Positions 10,342 to 19,118 of a DNA stretch of 64,000 bases are shown here, in pieces. The notes under the pieces were generated by a model, which saw only the letters and a program-made list of their open reading frames with translations, was not told the DNA's origin and did no database searches. Source of the DNA: Tethya wilhelma (taxonomy: Eukaryota > Porifera > Demospongiae > Tethyida > Tethyidae); assembly GCA_964030475.1 (NCBI GenBank), contig CAXIPT010000014.1, positions 157,822 to 221,821 on the forward strand. The letters are read 5' to 3'. Each line of letters starts with the position of its first letter. Position 1 is the first letter of the stretch. The translations under genes and the position numbers were made by a program.

Positions 10342-10442
10342 CATACAAGTGTGTATGTGTGTGTGAGTGTGTGTGAGTGTGTGTGAGTGTGTGAGTGTGT
10401 GTGTGTGTGAGTGTGTGAGTGTGTGTGTGTGTGAGTGTGCGA
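10342..10442. repeat. interrupted (TG)n / TGAG-rich microsatellite at contig end
   Basis: TGTGTG runs punctuated by GAG units lead up to the N at 10443. This is the likely right-hand join to the GT tract starting at 46948. Confidence 0.85.
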
Positions 10443-10829
10443 NACTGGTAGATCTAGCTCGTGGCTGGTTTGTAATAAACAGTCGAACCGCACGCGTACG
10501 CGCGTACGCGGAAACGCTCCTACGTTGAGATTTATTTGCAAATGAATTTATTCATAAGGTCAAGTACAGTTAATTCGCGCGTTAAAGCTTTGGACATTTC
10601 TGTTTTAAAAGTAGCCAGCAGCCAAAAACCAGTTTTCAGCCTTCTTAGACTTCAATCCAAAGAATCATGGCCTCTATGCTTGTGTCCAGGTCACAGAATG
10701 CTTGCAATCAACGGATTTATCGGCTTACATAAATGTACATTAAAATCTAGCTGTTCAATGGCAGGTACAAATCACCAACACTGTGTTTTGTATGAATTGG
10801 AGTACTTTCTAAAGTGATTTCAACTGTCN

Positions 10830-11071
10830 TTACAAGATATTACTCCAACAACTTCGTATGCTATTACAGGTAAATACTGTACAATCATGAATCATGTATT
10901 CTCCTGTCCAATCACATAGTACATAGTTATATGTATGCTTTGCAATGTGTTGATGTAGGTGAAACTGATTCTAGCATACACGAGTCAAAGTCAAGCCAAC
11001 TCCCACATCACTTTACAATGCCTCAGTACGGGGAATACCATGGAAAAGTAACTAGGGAACAATTCCTTCAG
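10830..11071 (+). CDS. two exons of an SH2-domain (chimaerin-like?) gene, partial
   Basis: A first exon piece (10830-10869, cut on the left by the N at 10829) ends ACAG/GTAAAT in phase 1. The next exon, 10959-11071, has acceptor GATGTAG and donor CAG/GTAAGT and joins in frame. The join reads TPTTSYAITGETDSS and continues to MPQYGEYHGKVTREQFLQ. The YGEYHGKVTRE stretch looks like the opening beta-strand of an SH2 domain (compare W/F-HG-x-ISRE) and is closest in feel to chimaerin SH2 starts. No further exon is found before the OTU element and repeats to the right, so the gene is cut off by assembly joins or insertions. The exons are fairly sure; the family is tentative. Confidence 0.5.
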
Positions 11072-11109
11072 GTAAGTGAATGATATGCATCTACACATCA
11101 TGTGTACAT

Positions 11110-11111
<2 letters not shown>

Positions 11112-11150
<39 letters not shown>

Positions 11151-11157
11151 TGTATGT

Positions 11158-11194
<37 letters not shown>

Positions 11195-11966
11195 TGTGCA
11201 CCATACCACCTTGCATCATGCACACTATTATTGATAGGGAGTCTGTACGCCATTTCCTACCTTTATTAAGATGAATCCAACAGTCTCTGATGTCCCTCTC
11301 AAACCAAATGAGGTTAAATTGCTCAATCTTCAAACATCGAGTGACCCATGGAGTAAACCACCAACAAGGAGTGACCCAAAAACCAGTGCTGCTGAATTTC
11401 TCTCTACACAAGAAAGGAAGGTCCGACATACACTTGGAGATGGTAACTGCATGTTTCGTTCTCTCTCCGTCAACCTATACAATCATGAGGAAGAACATCT
11501 CACCATCAGAAAGCTTCTTGTCAAGTTTGAAATACTAAACAGAAAGCAGTTTTCACATTACTTAACTACTTCTGACAATACAACCATTGATGACCATACC
11601 CAAAACATGGCAAAGCCATTTGTGTGGGGAACACAAGTTGAACTACTAGCTGCTACTACTTATTTCCAGATCCCACTCTACTATTGTCAAGTTTGTGAAG
11701 GTAGATGGACGTGGCACAAACTAGAACCCATCAGTGAAGCAGAGAGTCTCAATTATCCTGTCAATGCTGAAATTCCTGCCCTCCCTAGGAAAGCAAACCA
11801 TATTGAGCTGGTCTACCACACAGGGGTTCACTATGACTGTGTTGTTAGTATACACACTAACAGAGTACCCTGCACTCCACCTACTTTAAACAAGACAGTG
11901 TCCCGTATGGAGCTAGATTAGAGTTCAATATAGTCTGGCTTGCTGGCAAGCCAGACTAAGTTCAAT
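11112..11966 (+). mobile_element. OTU-bearing repeat, copy B
   Basis: This is the inverted counterpart of 7165-7974: a TG microsatellite head (11112-11200), a common leader, the OTU ORF, then the palindrome with arms TAGTCTGGCTTGC (11930-11957) and an 18-bp shared tail. It lies immediately 3' of the SH2-like exon, apparently inside that gene's intron. Confidence 0.6.
11271..11921 (+). CDS. OTU-domain cysteine protease, copy B
   Basis: This 216-residue protein is nearly identical to copy A at 7183-7872. The catalytic box is GDGNCMFRSLS and the histidine box VHYDCVV. Differences from A are N for D at residue 13, M for I just after the catalytic Cys, E for G in the HKLEPIS segment, and loss of one base after the HTN codons. 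That loss makes this copy end in a different 19-residue tail (ending RMELD). The catalytic core is intact in both copies, which argues that both are recent. It is most likely element-encoded rather than a host deubiquitinase. Confidence 0.8.
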   Translation: MNPTVSDVPLKPNEVKLLNLQTSSDPWSKPPTRSDPKTSAAEFLSTQERKVRHTLGDGNCMFRSLSVNLYNHEEEHLTIRKLLVKFEILNRKQFSHYLTTSDNTTIDDHTQNMAKPFVWGTQVELLAATTYFQIPLYYCQVCEGRWTWHKLEPISEAESLNYPVNAEIPALPRKANHIELVYHTGVHYDCVVSIHTNRVPCTPPTLNKTVSRMELD

Positions 11967-12115
11967 CAGTTATGTATGTATTAAACTCACTTGTTTCCTT
12001 TTCTATGTTTTGTCTATTGTTTACAAGCTCCACATGGATCATAATTTTTGTTTACATTCACTTATACTACATTACATCATCTGTAATTAATTTGATTGGT
12101 CAAAAAGTGTAGAAT

Positions 12116-13274
12116 TAGCGATTTCCAACCATTTTTAGGAAACCATACAAATGCAACATAAGTACTACAAATGTGTTCTACATGTCTATGCGACCAAAAT
12201 AAAACAAGTTTGACCCTCTTAGCTGCTTCCAATCAAAAGTTACGGGACAAAGTTGCACATATGTGTTTTACGGGATTCTCCATTGAAAATATGGCACCGT
12301 AGCACCCTAAAACACCTTAACTATAATCGATCATAACTTAGTCATCGGATAAGCTACGACTATCAAAATTTCACCAAAATGTTCAGGAAGACTTCTACTT
12401 TAACATCCAAAATTTCTATGGCTTCAGGCTGACTCTGCAGAAATTACACTATTGCATTTACCAATTTTAAATTGAGATACGAATGTCAAACTTTCCCCAA
12501 ATTGTTCAGTAAGGTTTCTACTTTCAGATGATAACCAATGATTGCAATTCTATGGCTTCAAATACTCTTCGGCAAAAGAATACACCATATTAACTCACTC
12601 ATGGAGCGGCTTAACAAGCTAGGCCAGCAATGCTGAGCAGACACTTCTACAGTTATATGGCTACTTCTAATAATGCCCACCACCATGCACTCTTGAGTAA
12701 ACCCATTAAATGTAACATTTTTTTCACTTTATTCGAATTCCGCAAGCTGTTAAAATATTTCCTTTGGCCTTTTGCCCATAAAAACAGTCTCTTCAACCTA
12801 TGAAACATATACCAGCTTGAAACACTTTTCAAACTCCTCTATAATTTTAGTTATTATTAACTTTTCCCTAAGTTTTGCCCAGTTTCTATAGTAACATTAT
12901 ATTTAGAGCAAAAACAGTGCACAAATTTGAAATCAGCACCCCAAGTTACCCTAGAAAGTGTCAAACTAACCAGTAGTGTCTTTATCATCCGCGGAATAGC
13001 TTTCAAAATCAGCCTGTCAGCCGTGCCATGTGGTCCATTGATTTTCCCGTAAACATTTTCCTCCATATGTTTTGTATGGCTTTTTGCGGTTACCTGATTA
13101 CGCATGCTCATAACTTTACGATAACTCGACCAATTTCAACGCAACAAACGCTGAAATAATCGCCTGACACTCAAGATTTTTGTGACTAGCTTATTAATTG
13201 CAAGCGCTTCTGAGTTTAACCTCAGTACTAGACAATAGCTACATAATGCAAAATACATAGGTTGGAAATCGCTA
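12116..13274. mobile_element. 1159-bp DNA element with 15-bp TIRs and GTAGAAT target duplication
   Basis: The termini are perfect 15-bp inverted repeats, TAGCGATTTCCAACC. They are flanked by the direct repeat GTAGAAT at 12109-12115 and 13275-13281. There is no transposase. The longest internal frame (minus strand, 84 codons) has no recognisable motif. The interior is AT-rich. A 7- to 8-bp duplication with short TIRs is compatible with hAT- or P-type mobilisation; the superfamily is unresolved. Confidence 0.75.
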
Positions 13275-13281
13275 GTAGAAT

Positions 13282-13870
13282 ACATAGAGGCATTATTCTA
13301 CAGACTTATTCTACAGGAAGTAAAATACGCAAGGGTCAAAATTTCTCTGCAGCGTTTTTCACTTTTTCCCTAGAGAAGGCTAAAATTTCTGCAACAAAAG
13401 AGTGATGTTCGTAGCCAATCTCACAGTTTCTGAAATCGTAGTCCACTGTTTGGTAAAGGTCGACCGTCTCAACCTCGTGACGTGACAAAAGCTATACAGC
13501 TGGACGAGCAGGCACAGACGACGACTTTAGCTGAAAGAGCTTTTTTGTCCAGTAAACAAACAGCGTAGGAAAATGGTACAGTAAGCCTCACTGTTTCTGA
13601 GAATACGTTCTGGCCATAGAGAAGGACGAACGTTGAACGGTTGATGACCAGTCGACTGTGGACGTGGATACCGTCTTCCAGCAAAAATGTGACCAGAAAC
13701 AGTTAGGCGCTAGACCTAACTACGGTCTCTTTTACAATCAGTGAACAGCAACAGCATCCAGGAGCGTTTTTTTTTGAAAAAGAAGAAAAATGGCAACCAA
13801 CGACAACACGAGCCTATATAAACAAACGGTTTCCTTGACAATGCTACTACTGCGCATGCGCACTAATGTA
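13282..13870. other. non-coding spacer
   Basis: I see no credible exon, RNA gene or paired terminal repeat in this stretch. Weak frames on the minus strand lack splice or start context. Confidence 0.4.
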
Positions 13871-14022
13871 GTATAAGTTAGATAGACTACACCCACTCGT
13901 AGATTATGCACCTTACGTAACCTCCTTGGTTGGATTAGCCCTCGGCTGCGCCTCGGGCTAACCACAACCGCGGAGGTATACGTAGGCGCATAATCTACTC
14001 TTGGGTGTAGTCTATCCTATAC
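13871..14022. mobile_element. 152-bp foldback element
   Basis: Two arms pair with few mismatches: GATAGACTACACCCACTCGT and the complement of the segment ending GGGTGTAGTCTATC, continuing through GTAGATTATGC. The loop is itself palindromic and GC-rich (TTAGCCCTCGGC...CCTCGGGCTAA). It is a typical miniature foldback transposon; the target duplication is unclear. Confidence 0.65.
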
Positions 14023-14117
14023 GTATTCTAATATTCCCCTCCATTTATATGAACAGTAGACTAGTCTAGTCACGTGACCTGGACTCAAGATATAGGTAGG
14101 TGAACAAAGTGAATCCC

Positions 14118-16132
14118 TTATTGGATACGGTGGCTGGCTAAAGTGCAGCGTTGAATTCCACGGCTATGCAAATACGCATGACGACCTGATCCGGAGGGAA
14201 GATACCCATCAATTACGCCCCGTATAGCGTGCGTTTATCAAGAAACATTACAGCTTAAAATCATGCAGCAGAAGGACTTGAGTTTGGCTGGCTTAGCGGC
14301 TTGGACAGGTAAGAAACTCAATGATTAAAAGTTGATTAATATAGTGAGATAATACTTTGTGTAAATGTATTCATCATAGTAGGTTAGTTGTGTATTTTGT
14401 GTTAATGCCCAGGCTGACTGGCATAGATACTGACAAGGGGTAGTCACTCCCACTCCGTGTATGGTTCCGTTTGCGACCGGGATCAAGAGTCTTGATCCAC
14501 TAAAAGTCGCCTTGATCGCTTGATCTACAGTAAAAATTGTCCTTGATCCTTTGATCGAAGTCAAACCTAGCGCTTGATCAATGAACTTTGACCCTCAGGC
14601 GGTTGCACGTGCAAAACGTGCGTAACTAACTACAGTTTGAGAAGGAACTGCTACAAAATGAATTCAATGCTGGTACTAGGTGTACACTGGAGTAAAAGTG
14701 TCATTTGCACCAATCCAGCCTGGCAAATCGAACTCTCTCTCACTTTTACGAGCACAGCTCGCTCTAACCAGCTAACCGTATATAAATTTCTATTTAGACG
14801 GAAAAAAAAATTGAAATTGCACAGTCTAGCTATTACGTCATAATAGTCGTAGCATTCTTGATCTTGATCGAGTTTGGACCACAAAAGCAAGCTTGATCGC
14901 TTGATTCTTGTTGAAAATCTGCTTTGATTTCTTGATTCAATCTTGATCCCGGTCACAAACGGAACCATACGCGGAGTGGGAGTGACTACCCCTTGACTGA
15001 GCTAGCTACTAAGCCGCATTGCAAGTATTGCAAGCATCAAAGTGAATTTCTAAACAGAGGTTATTATAACTAGGTATGCATACTGACATGTTTTAATGGT
15101 TGTGCATGCTAGTTGTGTGCGCCGAGGCTTATGCACCGTGGGTGCCTTCATTACTGATGCACAGATAAACAGCTCCTGGCATAGCCCAGCAATTTTGCTG
15201 TGGGCCGTCTTCTGATCATCTGCAAGAGATTTCTTTCGTCTAGAAGTGTTTAGTTCATGAACAATGCATTGTTTTAAATTTTGTTGCTCATGTATCCAAG
15301 AAATGCACAGCAGCAGTACTTTATTAGAATAATTATTAATCAATGAACAAAATTTGTACGTTGATTGGGAATGTTCATTCTAGTTTCATACCTTTGCTAA
15401 TAATTAATTTTTAAAGCTTAGTAGTGGTGGAACAAATTTTTGGATTAAAGCCAAGCAAGCCATCCAATGTATTGACAAAATGTTAGGGACCTTGGGTGAT
15501 TCTTGGAACAGTATGGCCAAATCATGGAAGTTGAGTCGACCTGCAACTTCACAAACCACTAGATTAGCTTAAGCTTCTCGAGACCTTAACACCATGATAT
15601 TTATTTGGATTGTGTATACCAGTTGATTATTGTGTATAAAGTTAGTTGATTGAATCTGTCCAGCAAGACATTAACATTTTCAACGAATTGGTTGTGTCTG
15701 TCCTCTATATAGATCCATGGTCATGCTAGCTTTTGTATAATCTGACGTTCTTTCATACTAGAAAGCCTATCGTATATAGTTCTCCTTGTTTGGAGGGGAG
15801 CTAAAAAATTTACAGCTGCATGAGCTTCAGTCCTGTGACAAGTATACCTGTCACAAACGGAATTCACCATGTGTAGAATACCCTTTGTGTTAGTCACAGT
15901 TTATTGCATATTATTTGAGCACCAAGGGTTAATTAAGCAGGCTCAATTTTAACATGATAGTTTGATTAAACTTATGTTCAAAATAGTTTGGATACAAGTG
16001 TACAATAGTAATTATAATATTATATTATTATGTATTGGGTAGTTCCCTAAGAGTCTCAGCTGCTAAATTCTTCTAGAGTGCTGCTAACTATCAATGCTCT
16101 TGGCAGAGATAAAAGGCCTCCCTGCCTCTGAG
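14118..16132 (+). repeat. duplicated unit, copy B
   Basis: This is the near-identical partner of 4319-5900 in the same orientation about 10 kb away, lacking about 130 bp near its left end and carrying a nested 562-bp transposon. The right end runs on into the last exon of the minus-strand gene at 16091-17956, whose stop codon lies inside the shared segment. Low divergence means a recent duplication, or two haplotypes placed in tandem by the assembler. Confidence 0.85.
14434..14995. mobile_element. 562-bp TIR transposon with ACTGA target duplication
   Basis: The terminal inverted repeats span about 51 bp with two mismatches and begin CAAGGGGTAGTCACTCCC. ACTGA is duplicated at 14429-14433 and 14996-15000, and copy A (around 4764) carries a single ACTGA, so the empty site is present in the same window. 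Both subterminal regions are studded with CTTGATC motifs, several in head-to-tail pairs (CTTGATCGCTTGATC), which look like transposase-binding repeats. No transposase is encoded. CARGG-type ends with a 5-bp duplication fit the hAT5 subgroup; this classification is tentative. Confidence 0.92.
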
Positions 16133-17556
16133 AGTCACAGGTCCACAGTAACTATCACTAGCAGACATGTATGTTCGGAAAGCTTCCTGTATGCAGGTGA
16201 GGTTGGAGTTAGTGTTACAGTCATCCAGCACACGGTAGTTGATCCATGAACATTGGGTCCAGTAGTCAAAATTGCTTGAGTTGTCACCAATAGCTTCATG
16301 GAAGCTACGCACAGCTTTGCGTGTGTCTTGTAGGAGGTCATGAAGATCTATCTGTGTGTACAGAGTCTCCAGCTCTTCCACTGTACAGTTGAAGTCTGGT
16401 GGCAATACTGTTGTCAGCTGTAAGGGGAGGGGAAGCGATCAATAGTCACTTTCTTTTGTAATAATTGCCAAAACTATTGAATTTGATGTTCAGTGGTTTC
16501 AATTTTGCCCCTAATTAAGTTTGTTTCCAGGCTCTTTATGGATAGAATTATGTGAAAGAAATGAAATGCCTGTGGCACTGGAGGGACTTGAAACACCTAC
16601 CCATGGGTTGGCAGTAAGTCATGGTTGAAAAAAGCAACCAGGCCACCCCAAAATGTTGTGAAATGTTGTATTTTAATTTTGTAAATGAACTCAATTTATC
16701 AATCAACTCAATTTATCAACCAAATGCAATGCTTCCATGCAACTGAATTTTAATAATGTAAAAATACCAACTTTTGTCATGTAGTTTGTGGGCATGATTG
16801 CATTAATTAAGAGCTAGCAAGGCTGATGATTAATTTTATGTCTATTTTGCTAGATGGGACACCATAAAAAAATATTTATTGGACAATAAGGTTTGATAGA
16901 TAGTGTGTCAAGCAGACATGTGAAAAACATTTTTTCCTTTGATTATTTGACAATTGATATAAATCCAGTAATACTGTACAGCGGAAATATTAACAGTGAT
17001 GGTTTCAAAATATTGGCAGATTTAGATTTGACGATTTGGACTTTGACCGTCAAACCATCAATTTTGAAATTAGAATCACTTTCAATATATGGTATAATGG
17101 CCATTACTATAATCAGTGATTGATTTACCGTAATGCATTATATAATATTATGTGCTTTCTCATTGCCTGTTTTAGCCCAATGTAACACCTACCCAGTTGC
17201 AAGCATCTTCCATCACTCTGTTAAAAACTAACTCCAGGTTGAGATCACCTAACATCATGGTATTTGCATCATTGTGAGCCTTAGTACTGTTCCTAGTGTA
17301 GAAAATGGCTGATTTTAGTTTCAGAACCTGTTTTACTGCTTCACGATAGAGAGCAGTTGTTGCTGTTCGATCAGAATTATCAAAATTGTGGGGTACCTCA
17401 GGAAGAATATCCTAAAATAAAGAAAATATTTAGCTATGACTGAACTATTCACATGTCATATTCACTACAATAATTGCAATAGGAGTGTTACAGTAGCTTC
17501 ATTGTTGGAATTTCAATTCAGCCACACACACACACAGACACACACACACACACACA

Positions 17557-17602
<46 letters not shown>

Positions 17603-17956
17603 TGCACAGTTAGATATCACTATACACTCATTATTTCAAGCTGATAACAAATTATCTACCTCTGTGATTCTCTCTTGCATTCTGAGTCCGTCCCAGAGCA
17701 TCTCTAGTTCTGTCCTCTCATTGATGTAATGGGAATGATTACTAATTTTCACTGCACCTCCTAGGTTGGGTGAATGCATTAAAACCACGCTGCAACTAAC
17801 TATCAGTGCAGTACGAAGATAAGTGATGTGTGATATCATTGCACTAGCTTTCATCTTAAGTTGTTTCGTTGAAGGTTGATTAGCTTGCCAATGGTCGAAG
17901 TATCCTTGCAGCTGGTCTGAAGAGGATTGAGCAGACTGTAATTCTGATGTTGAAGT
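16091..17956 (-). CDS. uncharacterised protein, four-exon 3' fragment
   Basis: Four features fit in phase 0. They are exon 17956-17660 (acceptor GCTTACAG, donor GAG/GTAGAT), exon 17411-17193 (acceptor TTTATTTTAG, donor TGG/GTAGGT) and exon 16417-16091 (acceptor CCCCTTACAG), whose TGA ends the frame. The fourth, a first exon, is not found, so the model is 5'-partial with 280 residues visible. The N-terminal part holds a moderately hydrophobic stretch (TYLRTALIVSCSVVLM). The rest is acidic with several Cys and NxS/T sites (CNTNSNLTC, DNSSNF), suggesting an extracellular or luminal protein. The last 13 codons lie inside duplicated unit B, so the native C-terminus may have been replaced. I do not recognise the family. 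Confidence 0.6.
17522..17602. repeat. (CA)n microsatellite
   Basis: About 38 CA units interrupted by CAGA and CGCA, within the first intron of the fragment gene. Confidence 0.95.
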
Positions 17957-18221
17957 CTGTAAGCAATTCAGGTATATTCTGAAATGTGTCCAGCATGATC
18001 AGTTTTTATAGCCTGGTGACAGGAAATAGGTCATTGCATAATTCCTAGCTATTATCTCATCTAAGAAAATGAATGATAATTACTTGTTTATAATTGCATA
18101 CATGAGCCAATGGGCCACTAGCTAGTAGTTCTAACAGATTACATATGTGCAAACTGTCCCAAAGAATATTGTGAGCATAATTATCAAAACACATGGTAAC
18201 CCCTAGGTTCTTCACCACCTA

Positions 18222-18266
<45 letters not shown>

Positions 18267-18902
18267 CCTAAGATGGGGGCACAACTAGTTTGTTTGGCCA
18301 CTAGCTTGTTGCTTTGGCATAGGTGTAGCAGTGATGTGGAAGTTGGTCAGGCAGATCAAGCTAGCTAAGCATCTGCCGGCTGGGACTGCACTATATTTCT
18401 TGACCCGCAGCTATAGTAGATTTTTATAACAATCTGAAAAGAGTTAAAAAATTTTAGATTGCAGGAGTTTTTTTGTCCCGTGCCCAACCAGACGCCATAG
18501 CCAGCCTCTCTCTCTGTAGTCGCTCTGCACACACGCTGAGACTAAGTGTCAATCTGATGGTCATAACCAGTCCAAAAAATACATAGTGACAATTCAGAAA
18601 TAAAGAAGAAAAAAGGACATTCAAAGTGGCATGGTTCATGAATGTTTATAGTAGACCTCGTGCGCAGTAGACTGATTGCAAATTAATTATTTTATTGCCA
18701 AATATTGGTCCGGCAGCTGCCGGAGCTTGCGGAGCACTTCCTACGCCTATGTTTGGTTGCAAGGCAATGACAAACACACACATAGAAAGTTTTGTTTGTA
18801 GAAGTTAGCCATTCGTAATATTATACACAATACAACAGCTACACTACTAATCTGAAAATTGTGACAAACCAAACAAAATAAAGAGTTTAAATGTTTGTCA
18901 TT
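17957..18902. other. spacer between two minus-strand genes
   Basis: The spacer contains a (CA)n tract at 18222-18264. I looked for the missing 5' exon of the downstream fragment gene here and found no convincing donor-linked exon. Confidence 0.4.
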
Positions 18903-19071
18903 TTAGTCCAATGCTCCTTCTCCATATGTCATGTTCATTGTCTGGTACATGTGAGGTATGGAGTGCAAAAAAGTTCTCTTGGGACCTGCAAACAATAATA
19001 TTGACAATGATTATGGCACTCTCAATGTGTCTGGCAATTGCGATTTTTTTGTGAACAGTCTACTTATGTGG

Positions 19072-19118
<47 letters not shown>

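Larger units (their letters stand above)
7984..10442 (-). other. misplaced contig belonging to the RasGEF gene gap at 46218-46947
   Basis: The block is bounded by N at 7975-7983 and 10443. Bases 7984-8893 match 45219-46128 with no difference I can see (constant offset 37235), including four 26-bp minisatellite units and a RasGEF exon. The TG tract at 8895-9010 corresponds to the tract that enters the 730-N gap. Past it, 9011-10442 is sequence missing from the main locus and includes the next upstream RasGEF exon. The right end is again TG-rich, as is the far side of the gap. It is best read as an unplaced or allelic contig scaffolded into the wrong spot. Confidence 0.88.

Noticed and set aside
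12857..13111. 84-codon minus-strand frame inside the 12116-13274 element
   Set aside because: No transposase or other motif and no splice sites; it probably occurs by chance.
14637..14968. Frames on both strands inside the 14434-14995 transposon
   Set aside because: They overlap the subterminal CTTGATC repeats and have no recognisable protein signature.
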